From contig DAOUIF010000084.1 in NCBI GenBank assembly GCA_034423575.1, forward strand, positions 1-64,000: DNA of 64,000 bases, given 5' to 3'. Source of the stretch: Bin87 sp034423575 (GTDB lineage Bacteria; Chloroflexota; Dehalococcoidia; Lucifugimonadales; UBA3495). Positions 1 to 8,074 of this stretch are shown here, one piece after another (positions within the stretch are counted from its first letter, which is position 1; every line of letters begins with the position of its first letter). The position numbers and the translations under genes are program-made. The notes below the pieces were generated by a model, which saw nothing but the letters and a program-made list of their open reading frames with translations, ran no database searches and had not been told where the DNA came from.

Positions 1-61
1 CCTGTCAAGCCCGGCGCGCTCCTCGCGGCCGGGAACGGAGGAGTCCGAAGAACTGATACGG

Positions 62-751
62 GTGCTGGCGGTGGACGACGACCCCCAGGAACTGCGCCGC
101 ATCCGCGACACCCTGGCGGCGGCGGGCTACCGGCCGGTGGTCACCGGGGACCCGGAGGAGGCCCTGCGCCTCATGGAGCAGGAGGGACCCCAACTGGCCC
201 TGCTGGACCTGATGCTGCCCGACACCGACGGCATCGAGCTGATGCAGGCCCTGCTGGGTATTACCGACGTGCCGGTGATCTTCCTGTCGGCCTACGGCCG
301 GGAGGAACTGGTCTCCCGGGCCCTGGACGCCGGGGCGGCGGACTACATGGTCAAGCCCTTCTCCCCCACGGAGTTGGCGGCGCGCATCCGGGCGGCCCTG
401 CGCCGGCGGGAGGTGTCCCTAACGCCGGAACCCTACGCGCACGGAGACCTGTTCATCGACCACGCCGCCCGCCGGGTGACCCTGGCCGGCAGTCCGGTGC
501 CCCTGCTGCCCCTGGAGTACCGGCTGCTGGCGGAACTGGCGGCCAACGCTGGGCGGGTTTTGACCTACGAGCACCTGCTGGAGCGGGTCTGGGCCGGCAA
601 GGGCAGCGGCGGGCTCAGTCCCATGCGCAACATCGTGAACAAGCTGCGGGCCAAGCTGGGGGACGACGCCAACACCCCCACCTACATCTTCACCGAGTCC
701 CGGGTGGGGTACTGGATGCCGGCGGGGGAGGAATCTCGGGACGCGCAATGA
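62..751 (+). CDS. OmpR-family response regulator
   Basis: This is a two-component response regulator that binds DNA in the cytoplasm. Residues 1-115 form a receiver domain. It has the acidic pocket D5/D6, the phosphoacceptor D49 in LALLDLMLPD, the switch S76 and the invariant K98 in MVKPF. Residues 125-221 are an OmpR/PhoB winged helix ending in the usual RVGYWM wing. The length (229 aa) is normal for the family. The GTG at 62 is taken as the start. A GGAGGAG about 18 bases upstream would fit a slightly earlier CTG (53) better, so the true N-terminus may be three residues longer. No kinase follows it, so the partner probably lies upstream of the window. Its strongly GC-rich codons match the chromosome rather than the island that starts after it. 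Confidence 0.93.
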   Translation: MLAVDDDPQELRRIRDTLAAAGYRPVVTGDPEEALRLMEQEGPQLALLDLMLPDTDGIELMQALLGITDVPVIFLSAYGREELVSRALDAGAADYMVKPFSPTELAARIRAALRRREVSLTPEPYAHGDLFIDHAARRVTLAGSPVPLLPLEYRLLAELAANAGRVLTYEHLLERVWAGKGSGGLSPMRNIVNKLRAKLGDDANTPTYIFTESRVGYWMPAGEESRDAQ

Positions 752-768
752 GCGGGATGCCCATGCCT

Positions 769-774
769 TATAAT
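769..774 (+). promoter_or_regulatory. possible -10 box (TATAAT)
   Basis: A perfect TATAAT hexamer lies just after the response regulator stop and about 30 bases upstream of a small ORF and the HNH gene. No convincing -35 element sits 17 bases upstream, so this is only a candidate start of the island's first transcript. Confidence 0.35.
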
Positions 775-800
775 GGTAATAGTATAGAGGAGCAGGGACC

Positions 801-890
801 GTGGGGCACTCGGGCCTTACCGTCTTCATGGGCGTCGACGGCGACACGGGTGGTTATGCGCCAACGTGGATGCCTACCAGGATTATATGA
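801..890 (+). CDS. small ORF (29 aa) translationally coupled to HNH gene
   Basis: A GTG-initiated ORF of 29 codons has a good Shine-Dalgarno (GAGGAG at 787-792, 8 bases from the GTG). Its TGA stop overlaps the ATG at 887 of the HNH gene in an ATGA junction, the usual sign of translational coupling. The peptide (VGHSGLTVFMGVDGDTGG...) matches nothing I recognise. It may be a leader peptide or the remnant of a longer gene. The alternative is that the HNH protein starts at GTG 866 and this ORF is accidental. Confidence 0.35.
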   Translation: MGHSGLTVFMGVDGDTGGYAPTWMPTRII

Positions 891-1432
891 GGAACAAGTT
901 GAACGAACTGGACGAACTGGCTTCAATGGTCCGCGCGGTTACGGCAGAAGCATGCGCGCTGGCCGATAAGAGGGGACGTCTGCCTGAGCGGATCAAAGTC
1001 GAAGCCAGCTTCGACATGGGCCCTTCTGGGCGTCTTACGCTCAACCAATCCCGTAGGTTTCCCGGTGCGGTCAAAGTAAAGATGGAACTCGCTCCCCAAG
1101 CAGCGCCCCCAGGACTGCGCCTAATTGCAGACTACGCGGCGAAAGAGTCCGTTAGGGACCAGAAGAAGAGCACGCGGAAGCGAGTCAACCACAGTGTCCT
1201 ACATCGAAGGCAGGGCGGATACTGCGCTGGTTGCCGCCACTACTTCCAGCCGAGGAATTTGACTATTGATCACGTGGTGCCACGATTCAGCGGCGGAAGC
1301 GACGACATTTCTAATCTGCAACTGCTTTGCGACGCCTGCAACCAGTTGAAGGGGAAAGGAACGCAGGAGGAGTTGTTGGCAGAGTTGCGGACCCGCGGTT
1401 GCATCAATCTGGGGCTGAATGCGGTGGTTTAG
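887..1432 (+). CDS. HNH endonuclease
   Basis: This is a 181-aa HNH nuclease that would cut DNA with a single metal at a beta-beta-alpha-metal site. Its C-terminal third has the complete zinc-stabilised HNH signature: C113-x2-C116, then IDHVVPR (D128, H129), N143, and C148-x2-C151 followed by N152 and KG. The N-terminal 100 residues begin with a short predicted helical region (RNKLNELDELASMV) and have no fold I can name. ATG 887 is chosen because it overlaps the stop of an upstream small ORF; GTG 866 would add seven residues. It is 241 bp upstream of the MBL/E2-E1-JAB operon, on the same strand. It may be an independent defence nuclease or an extra effector for that operon; the gap leaves this open. 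Confidence 0.85.
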   Translation: MRNKLNELDELASMVRAVTAEACALADKRGRLPERIKVEASFDMGPSGRLTLNQSRRFPGAVKVKMELAPQAAPPGLRLIADYAAKESVRDQKKSTRKRVNHSVLHRRQGGYCAGCRHYFQPRNLTIDHVVPRFSGGSDDISNLQLLCDACNQLKGKGTQEELLAELRTRGCINLGLNAVV

Positions 1433-1673
1433 GAAGGCTCTGGAATTCGCCACGCCAGGATCACCATCACGTCTGGAAACACCCGTTAGGGCGAGGCTCC
1501 TGGGAATCTTCCCGTGTCGCACGATCGACAGGCTGGGAGGACTTACAACGCAACCGAAGGAGCCTGTATTCCCGCCCCCGGAAGATGCCTGCGGTACGCA
1601 GTGCCCAATGCCAAAGCCCGCTGCGGCTGGGTTGGCGGGGCAGATAAATCCAAATCACCAGTGAGGAGTTCCT

Positions 1674-2834
1674 ATGTCAAAACTTGAGGATTTTGTGTTG
1701 CCCGATTGCGGGTTCGTCTTTTGGCCAGTGGGTACTGGCGACAGCACCACCATCGTTGTTGACGAAGAGCGTGTCGTGCAGGTGGATGTCCGGCAATTGG
1801 AGGCAAGTTCCGAAGAGGATGATCCACGTGCACCTGTGGTTGATCTATTGGAGAAGCTGTTGCCGACGAAGGAAGGGAAACCGTATCTGGCTGCGTTTGT
1901 CCTTACACACCCAGACAAAGATCATTGCCAGGGGTTCGCTGACCTCCAGGAGAAAGTTTCAATCGGTGAGATCTGGCTTGCTCCCCGGGTACTGAGTGAG
2001 TTTGACGAAGACCTTTGCGACGACGCCCAAGTCTTTAAGGACGAGGCTCAGCGCAGAATCAATCAGGCAAGGCGCGGCAAAACTGATTCGGGGGACCGTG
2101 TACGCATCATTGGCTATGATGACATCCTCGAAGAAGACGATTACGAAGGTTTTCCCGAAGAGATGCTGACTATTCCTGGCAACGAGATTACGGAAATTGA
2201 CGGGGAGGAGTGTTCATCTGGATTCCGGGCTTTCGTACATGCTCCATTCAAGGACGATGCTGAGGCGGAACGCAACGACACCAGCATCGCTTTACAGGTC
2301 ACCCTGAAAGCTGAAGGTTCTTGTTGTCGCGCGTTGCTGTTTGGAGACCTTAGTAACCCAACCGTGACCAGAATCTTCTCCATCAGCGACCAGCAAGACC
2401 TGGAGTGGAACGTATTGCTCGCCCCCCATCACTGTTCGAAGACGGTCATGTACGTGCCTGACGATGACGGTAACGACGTACTCGACAGGGAGCTAATGTC
2501 CAAGATTGAGGACGCCGGACAAGAGTGCCGTTACATCGTATCAAGTTCCGAGCCAATCCCATCGCGCAACCAATCCGGCGACAACCCGCCCCACGCCCGG
2601 GCGAAGAACCGATACGAAGAGATAGTCGAAGAGGGTCACTTTGTTTGCACCCAGGAACATCCCTCGGAGGAGGCTCCTGAACCCATCGTCATACGAGTCA
2701 CTGATAGCGGTTGCAATAAGGACTCGGCTGACGGATCGAATTCAATGGCCTCCGAGGGCGTCCCTGCCGCTTTACTCGGTGCCCGGGGCGACGATTCTCC
2801 CCCCACCACCGAAGTCGGTTTCGGAGCATCATGA
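1674..2834 (+). CDS. ComEC-like MBL-fold protein with disordered C-terminal tail (first gene of E2-E1-JAB operon)
   Basis: This 386-aa predicted metallo-hydrolase is of the ComEC-type metallo-beta-lactamase fold. It shows the opening strand pair (FWPVGTGDSTTIVV), the metal motif H79-x-D81-x-D83-H84 (HPDKDH, the Asp variant typical of ComEC-like MBLs), a later LLFGDLS aspartate and the terminal LAPHHCSK histidines. After the fold ends near residue 340, about 45 low-complexity residues lead to the terminus TTEVGFGAS. The start has an AGGAG Shine-Dalgarno. The stop overlaps the next start by 4 bp (ATGA), so it is co-translated with the E2-E1-JAB protein. The substrate is unknown. By position it could be a nuclease or phosphodiesterase effector, a sensor, or the protein whose C-terminus is activated by the E1 domain. 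Confidence 0.85.
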   Translation: MSKLEDFVLPDCGFVFWPVGTGDSTTIVVDEERVVQVDVRQLEASSEEDDPRAPVVDLLEKLLPTKEGKPYLAAFVLTHPDKDHCQGFADLQEKVSIGEIWLAPRVLSEFDEDLCDDAQVFKDEAQRRINQARRGKTDSGDRVRIIGYDDILEEDDYEGFPEEMLTIPGNEITEIDGEECSSGFRAFVHAPFKDDAEAERNDTSIALQVTLKAEGSCCRALLFGDLSNPTVTRIFSISDQQDLEWNVLLAPHHCSKTVMYVPDDDGNDVLDRELMSKIEDAGQECRYIVSSSEPIPSRNQSGDNPPHARAKNRYEEIVEEGHFVCTQEHPSEEAPEPIVIRVTDSGCNKDSADGSNSMASEGVPAALLGARGDDSPPTTEVGFGAS

Positions 2835-5215
2835 CAATTACGGCCGGACAGCAAAACGCGCTCCGTGACCTTGAATCGGTCGCCCGGGAAGGTGATGCCC
2901 TGGAGGTCATCAAGGTGGCGGAGCCTCGAGACGCAGGCGATTCACTGTTGGTGGAGATCGCTCTCTCTTTCAAGGGATTGCCCAAAACCTCGGACGGCAT
3001 ACCACTGAGGCAGAGGGAGAGATTCTTTGTCTTTGTCCCTGCTGACTACCCACTTCGCTATCCCCACGTATGGGTCCTCCACCAGCGATGGGCTGGTTGG
3101 CCCCACGTTCAATGGACTCGGCACCTCTGTCTTTACCAGGCGCCTGAGACAGAGTGGAACCCGGTCGACGGAATGTTCGGCTTCATTGAACGTCTGTATC
3201 TTTGGGTGAAACGGGCGGCTATCAACCAACTCGACCCGGTTGGCGCTCCGTTACATCCGCCTGTAGCATACGTTGAGAATTTCTCTACGCCCCTTGTCAT
3301 ACCGTACGTCAACGCGCCTGTGGTTGGGGATCAACCGTGGACAGGGTTCGCCAATATCACGGGTCAACCGGGCAACAGAATTGATGTAACGGGGTGGACC
3401 GGGTTGGAAGACGCCACGCCTGCCGGGTCCGTTGCTGCCGCTGTCCTTCTTCCCCAGGCAGCATCTTACGAATTTCCTAATAAAGTCAAAGACTTGCTGG
3501 ACATCCTGGAGGGGCAGGGCGTCTCACGAAAGACATTAATCAGAGTCCTTGGCCAGGCCGCAACGATTAACGGCAAGGACACCCAGTTGCTGGTGTTAAT
3601 CGGCACACCTACCCGTGGAGTCCGTGATGCCGGCGTTTACCAGCAAAACCTGGTGGCTTGGCTCTTGGAGCCTGTTATAGCTAACGGTCTGAGATTGGCG
3701 CTCGAACAGTTCTCGCCGCATCAAGGACTAAGGGAAATTGGTCTCGATTGTGAAAGGCTGGTCCTGGGATGGTCAGAGTTGGCCGACGTGAGTTGGTGCC
3801 GTTTGAGAGAAGCGCGCCCCGAAGTGACCATTCGCCGGGATGATACATCGCCACTGGCGTGGTTCCGTAACAAGACTGTGGCCGTGTTGGGTTGTGGAGC
3901 AATCGGTGGTCATGTAGCGGAGGCCCTGACCCGTGCCGGCGTGGGGAAGTTGATCTTGTGGGATAAGAGCGTGGTGACTCCTGGCGTACTGGTGCGTCAA
4001 CCGTTTGAAGATTCTGATATAGGCAAGAACAAGGCCACTGCGACGCGGGACCGGCTGCTCAGAATAATCCCTGGGTTGTCTGTCGAGGCCATCGGAAAGG
4101 ACATTCTCGACACAACCGATTGGGCCGACGGTGTGGACATGGTGATTAACGCCACCGCCTCTTGGCCGGTTGCCCAGCACTTGGAGATATGCCGGATGGC
4201 GGCTCCTCCGAAGGGAACCGTTATCGCTTCAATGGTGTTGGGCCACCATGCTCATCGTGCCTTGCTGTATGTCATAGGAGGAGATTACACGGGAGGAACT
4301 GCGGACTTGGCCCGTAAGACCAAAATCGAGGCACTGAGATTAGGCCGATTGGCGCAATTCGAGGATGATTTCTGGCCGGACCGACCCCGGACTTCCTTTC
4401 AGCCCGAACCGGGATGCTCGGAACCTACTTTCATCGGTGCCCACGCGGAAGTAATGGGTCTGGTTGGAGCTATGGTCACCAAGCTGGCGCGCGAAGTGGC
4501 GCACGGTAACCCTGAAGTGGCGTCAAGCCACCTATTCACGGCCGCCGGGGTGGAAGTCCCCAACCGGGAGAGAAGGGAGCACAGCTTTTTCTTCAAACCG
4601 GATATTTGCTTGGCGGAATCCGTTCACGACTATCAAATCAAGATTGCTCCAGAAGCTTTCGACGACCTCCAGACGTGGATCCTTAGGTCCCAAGAACGGC
4701 ATGGCCGTTCTGCTGAGACCGGAGGGCACATCTTCGGTGAGCGCAACGATGCGGCAAAAATTATCTGGGTGACGGAAGTTACTGGTCCCCCGCCTGGCAG
4801 CAAGGCCAGCCCCACTGAGTTTGTGTGTGGTTTCAAAGGAGTCGGCACAGCGTCCAAGGCGAAGTCCCGGTCCACAAGAGGGTCGGTAAAGTTCGTGGGT
4901 ATGTGGCACACTCACCCCAATGGTTCCCCAAAACCAAGCGACACCGACTACAATGCAATGCGCGACATAGTCTCTGATCGTGCCGTCCCCTGTCCTCGCA
5001 GCTTGCTGCTGATCATTGGGACCGCGCCTCGAGATGCCTTCAATGTCACTGCATCGCTCTTTTCCCGTGGGGAATTGCCGGACTACAACGAACTCCTTCG
5101 ACAGGTGAAACCTGTAACCCTCCCATTACCTGGGAAGGCGGAACCGTCTCAGGAGGAGACTGTGGTACCCGGCGGCGAGGATTTCGACGAAGCGGAAGGG
5201 ACACTGACAGAATAA
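2831..5215 (+). CDS. E2-E1-JAB triple-fusion ubiquitin-like conjugation/deconjugation protein
   Basis: One 794-aa chain carries all three activities. Residues 25-135 are an E2-like fold (YPLRYPHVWV, H98-L-C100-LY as catalytic Cys, then WNP). Residues 150-340 are a linker domain like that of Cap2 proteins. Residues 345-590 are a ThiF/E1 adenylation domain: GCGAIGG at 354-360, D378, R389-Q390, K399/K401, and C529 in PGCSEPTFIGA as likely E1 thioester Cys. Residues 605-740 are a JAB/JAMM isopeptidase with E629 and H693-x-H695-P-(x6)-S703-x2-D706, all metal residues kept. In type II CBASS the equivalents are two proteins, Cap2 (E2-E1) and Cap3 (JAB), acting on a CD-NTase. Here they are fused, with MBL genes and a patatin as neighbours and no CD-NTase. 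All catalytic residues are intact, so it should be active. Confidence 0.93.
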   Translation: MTITAGQQNALRDLESVAREGDALEVIKVAEPRDAGDSLLVEIALSFKGLPKTSDGIPLRQRERFFVFVPADYPLRYPHVWVLHQRWAGWPHVQWTRHLCLYQAPETEWNPVDGMFGFIERLYLWVKRAAINQLDPVGAPLHPPVAYVENFSTPLVIPYVNAPVVGDQPWTGFANITGQPGNRIDVTGWTGLEDATPAGSVAAAVLLPQAASYEFPNKVKDLLDILEGQGVSRKTLIRVLGQAATINGKDTQLLVLIGTPTRGVRDAGVYQQNLVAWLLEPVIANGLRLALEQFSPHQGLREIGLDCERLVLGWSELADVSWCRLREARPEVTIRRDDTSPLAWFRNKTVAVLGCGAIGGHVAEALTRAGVGKLILWDKSVVTPGVLVRQPFEDSDIGKNKATATRDRLLRIIPGLSVEAIGKDILDTTDWADGVDMVINATASWPVAQHLEICRMAAPPKGTVIASMVLGHHAHRALLYVIGGDYTGGTADLARKTKIEALRLGRLAQFEDDFWPDRPRTSFQPEPGCSEPTFIGAHAEVMGLVGAMVTKLAREVAHGNPEVASSHLFTAAGVEVPNRERREHSFFFKPDICLAESVHDYQIKIAPEAFDDLQTWILRSQERHGRSAETGGHIFGERNDAAKIIWVTEVTGPPPGSKASPTEFVCGFKGVGTASKAKSRSTRGSVKFVGMWHTHPNGSPKPSDTDYNAMRDIVSDRAVPCPRSLLLIIGTAPRDAFNVTASLFSRGELPDYNELLRQVKPVTLPLPGKAEPSQEETVVPGGEDFDEAEGTLTE

Positions 5216-5252
5216 AGCAAAGGATGGCGCTTACCAACCATGGGGGGTCCAC

Positions 5253-6104
5253 TTGACGCTTAGGTTCATCACTTGGAACGTACAGCACGGAAGCGCGGCT
5301 TTGGTCCGAACGCCCAATGGCCAACAGATAGCGATAGACCTCGGGGCGGATGAAGGCTTTAGCCCGCTTCTTCACCTCAAGTACGGGATGGGAATAAACC
5401 AACTGGACAAAGTCATCATTACGCACCCGCACCTGGACCACATAGAGGACATATTACATTTCGACCTTTTGTGCCCTCGGGTACTAATGCGGCCTCGCCA
5501 ATTGACCGCCGCTGACATCAGCAATGGTCATGGCACCGTAGGATCAAATGCTGCTCAGATATATCAGAAATATCTGGAGATAGATGCCAGATATTGCGGG
5601 CCGGTACACACCGTCAATGACCCCGCATTACCTACCAATAACGGCGGTGTTTCCATTTTGAGTTTCCTCCCTAACCAATCACCTAAGACGAATCTGAACA
5701 ACCACAGCATCGTCACGGTGATAGAGTACGAAGGCGTGAAAATACTCTCGCCTGGAGACAACGAGCCTCCGTCCTGGGAAGAGCTCCTCAAATATGGTGC
5801 ATTCCAGAAGGCTATCGAAAACACTCACGTGCTGGTCGCGCCTCACCACGGCCGCGTATCAGGATTCCACCGACCTCTATTTGACCATATCAGCCCTGTC
5901 CTGACGGTCATATCCGATGGGCGCTACGTGGACACAAGCGCAACCGGCCGATACTCAGCACGGACGCGGGGATGGAATGTGCAGAAGAGGAGTGGTGGGA
6001 CAGAGGACCGGAAGTGCGTTACCACTCGAAACGACGGGGCAATCGACATCACCATCGAGCCAAACCCCTACGGCACAGGTTACCTATCAGTCAGCATCGC
6101 ATAG
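5253..6104 (+). CDS. second ComEC-like MBL-fold protein
   Basis: This 283-aa MBL-fold protein differs from the first one. The metal motif is the full H58-P-H60-L-D62-H63, followed by LSPGDNEP (metal-bridging Asp) and VAPHHGR near the C-terminus. It has no signal peptide or membrane segment, so it is cytoplasmic. The start is a TTG with a GGGGGG-rich Shine-Dalgarno, 37 bp after the E2-E1-JAB stop. Its own stop directly abuts a possible TTG of the patatin gene, so it belongs to the same transcript. Compared with the first MBL it is about 100 residues shorter and lacks the disordered tail. Two different MBL proteins in one operon suggest a nuclease/sensor pair or two steps of one reaction; the substrate cannot be read from sequence. 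Confidence 0.85.
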   Translation: MTLRFITWNVQHGSAALVRTPNGQQIAIDLGADEGFSPLLHLKYGMGINQLDKVIITHPHLDHIEDILHFDLLCPRVLMRPRQLTAADISNGHGTVGSNAAQIYQKYLEIDARYCGPVHTVNDPALPTNNGGVSILSFLPNQSPKTNLNNHSIVTVIEYEGVKILSPGDNEPPSWEELLKYGAFQKAIENTHVLVAPHHGRVSGFHRPLFDHISPVLTVISDGRYVDTSATGRYSARTRGWNVQKRSGGTEDRKCVTTRNDGAIDITIEPNPYGTGYLSVSIA

Positions 6105-6140
6105 TTGAAGGAACAATCCAGCAAGTGGAATACGGTAAAG

Positions 6141-7247
6141 ATGGATACCAATGACGATGGCAGCACGGGTCTCGCTCTGTCCGGTGGAGGATTTCGCGCC
6201 ACCTTGTTCCACTTGGGAGCCTTATGGCGTCTCAACGAGATGGCAATGCTGTCCGAGATTGGACAGTTCTCATCTGTTTCAGGGGGTTCCATACTGGCCG
6301 GCCTCTTGGCCGTTCGATGGCCAAACCTTATCTTCAACGGGAGCATAGCCACCAATTTCCAAGACGAAATCGTCAGACCGATATGGGAATTCTGCAGCCG
6401 GGACATCGAACGAGCGGCCGTATTGTTCGGAATAATTTCCGGGACGTGGAAACTGGAACACAGCTACCAGAAACACTTGGTCGGTACGGCAGGACTGCAA
6501 GACATCCCGGACCACCCGGAGTTTATTTTCAACGCGGCGCACATCGAAACAGGACGCAACTTCATCCTGTCGAAGCGAAAGCTTCATACCTGGCGCATAG
6601 GCGACGTCAATTTCCCAAAACTGCCGCTCGCGAAGGCAATGGCAGCGTCATCGGCGTTCCCGCCTGCGTTTCCACCGGTGATTCTAAAGCTAGAACCCAG
6701 TTCATTCACAAAATCCGAAAACGCCGACCTGTTCCACAGGGATGATCTGAAGAAGAAAATCTCGCTCACTGACGGCGGCGCCTACGACAACCTTGGGATT
6801 CACGCAATCCAGAAATGCCAGACGATACTGGTTTCCGACGGCAGCGGTCCATTGAAAGCAACACATGGTAAGTGGTACGCAAGACAGTTCAATCATCGGA
6901 TAATGAGGCCCATGGAGACGGCCCTGGAACAGACCAGAGCGATTAGAAGACAAGCTATCATAAGCCGGTTCCTGAAGAAGGAGAAAAATGGGGCGCTCTG
7001 GATGGCCGCGACACCACTAACCCGGTACACCATCCCAATTCCTTTCTCTGTTAGCCCCGGATGGAACGAGTACCTCTCTATGGTCAGGACGCGGCTGAAT
7101 CCATTCACCGACGCAGAAAAATCCATGATGGTCAACTGGGGCTATCTGCTGTGTGACCTCTCGGTGAGAGAGCATTACCGGACGAATGAACCACCGCCAA
7201 CTGAACTCCCGTTCCCCGAATTCCACTTCAGCAATCCACCTTCCTGA
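6141..7247 (+). CDS. patatin-like phospholipase (CapV-like effector)
   Basis: This is a patatin-family serine acyl-hydrolase (368 aa), which in CBASS degrades the inner membrane as the killing effector. It has the oxyanion-hole glycines S14-GGGFRA-T21, the nucleophile S47 in SVSGGS and the dyad Asp D211 in LTDGGAYDN. About 150 further residues with hydrophobic helices follow. There is no signal peptide. ATG 6141 is preferred; a TTG at 6105 directly after the preceding stop would add 12 residues. It is the last gene of the MBL/E2-E1-JAB/MBL operon and is followed 30 bp later by a palindromic repeat. Known CapV enzymes are switched on by cyclic dinucleotides. With no CD-NTase nearby, its trigger here is unknown. 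Confidence 0.88.
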   Translation: MDTNDDGSTGLALSGGGFRATLFHLGALWRLNEMAMLSEIGQFSSVSGGSILAGLLAVRWPNLIFNGSIATNFQDEIVRPIWEFCSRDIERAAVLFGIISGTWKLEHSYQKHLVGTAGLQDIPDHPEFIFNAAHIETGRNFILSKRKLHTWRIGDVNFPKLPLAKAMAASSAFPPAFPPVILKLEPSSFTKSENADLFHRDDLKKKISLTDGGAYDNLGIHAIQKCQTILVSDGSGPLKATHGKWYARQFNHRIMRPMETALEQTRAIRRQAIISRFLKKEKNGALWMAATPLTRYTIPIPFSVSPGWNEYLSMVRTRLNPFTDAEKSMMVNWGYLLCDLSVREHYRTNEPPPTELPFPEFHFSNPPS

Positions 7248-7276
7248 ATCCAGTGAACCTAGGAAACCTCTGAATA

Positions 7277-7379
7277 AGTCCCTGCCCCCTTGACGGGGGC
7301 AGGTTAGGGTGGGGGTGATAGCTTGCCAACGACCATTTCTCCCTCACCCTAACCCTCTCCCGCCAGGGGAGAGGGGACT
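7277..7379. repeat. palindromic MITE-like element with AGTCCC ends
   Basis: This is a 103-bp imperfect inverted repeat. The left arm starts AGTCCC, forms its own CTGCCCCC/GGGGGCAG hairpin, then reads GTTAGGGTGGGGGTGA. The right arm, read on the other strand, is AGTCCCCTCTCCCC, GGCGGGAGAG, GGTTAGGGTGAGGG. Each arm is thus a hairpin and the two arms pair with each other. This is the build of a non-autonomous mobile palindrome. It may also stop transcription coming out of the patatin operon. Confidence 0.7.
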
Positions 7380-7487
7380 TGTTCGGACCCTCCCTAGTAG
7401 TCAGTCAAGCCCGAAATAGAGGGTAAGGTGAAGGGCCGTTCTTTTTGAGAGGGTGGGCAGCGCCCACTTTTTCTGTTTACGTGGCGG

Positions 7488-8012
7488 CTACGTCACCCCG
7501 TTGTTTTGAGGCAGTTCAATCGCCTCTTCTTGGACAGGGAGAAGCCTGCTCCTAATGTCCCTGTCACGGTCTTGCGCTAAAATTTCCGCCAAGAACGGTT
7601 CCGACAGAAACAGATTGTATCCGTTTTGTGGAATCTCCCCTTCTTGAGTGCGAATCATGTCATAGGGAATTGCAATGGCGTGGCGTATCGTGTAATCCTC
7701 GTGGAGGATAACCGCGACCAGAGTATCAAACCCGCGTGGCCGCAGCCCCTTGAGGCCCCCTAGCATTGGCCGGTCCTCTTCGGAGCGCCTCGATTTGATT
7801 TGGTAACGGTGGCCGTTGGCCTCGTCGATCCCGTCAAATCCAGGGTGGCTGTTTGGCATCCTGCGGAGGCCGAGACCTCCGCAAACCAACCACTCCACAT
7901 ATCCGCCCACCGGATTGTCACGGGTTGTAGTAACTTCGAGGGCCATCAACTGATCGATTATTTTCCCATTTGCTTGAAGCAATTCCAAGATGGACATTAA
8001 GTCACAATGCAT
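7488..8012 (-). CDS. putative PD-(D/E)XK nuclease-like protein (DUF6998-like)
   Basis: This is a 174-aa cytoplasmic protein. Its central stretch GGYVEWLVCGGLGL, then GFDGID...GHRYQIKSRR, fits a restriction-endonuclease-like core: an N-terminal acidic helix, an Asp, then the (Q/E)xK pair. It is followed by FDTLVAVILHEDYTI and AIAIPYDMI. I recall this pattern from the uncharacterised DUF6998 family, but cannot confirm it. The start at 8012 has a strong GGAGGG Shine-Dalgarno. The gene stands alone between the patatin operon and the first copy of the long direct repeat, 60 bp from that repeat. Because the island encodes a DNA cytosine methyltransferase but no obvious restriction enzyme, this protein is a candidate partner; that is inference only. 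Confidence 0.65.
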   Translation of the reverse strand: MHCDLMSILELLQANGKIIDQLMALEVTTTRDNPVGGYVEWLVCGGLGLRRMPNSHPGFDGIDEANGHRYQIKSRRSEEDRPMLGGLKGLRPRGFDTLVAVILHEDYTIRHAIAIPYDMIRTQEGEIPQNGYNLFLSEPFLAEILAQDRDRDIRSRLLPVQEEAIELPQNNGVT

Positions 8013-8074
8013 ACTCCCTCCGAGCAGAGTGCAAGGTACGCCGTTCCCCTTTAGGGACCAACCCTATGGGGCCG

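Noticed and set aside
1674..7247. A CD-NTase (cGAS-like nucleotidyltransferase) hidden in the operon
   Set aside because: I looked for a GS...D-x-D nucleotidyltransferase signature in all four proteins and the HNH protein; both proteins in the expected position carry MBL metal motifs instead.
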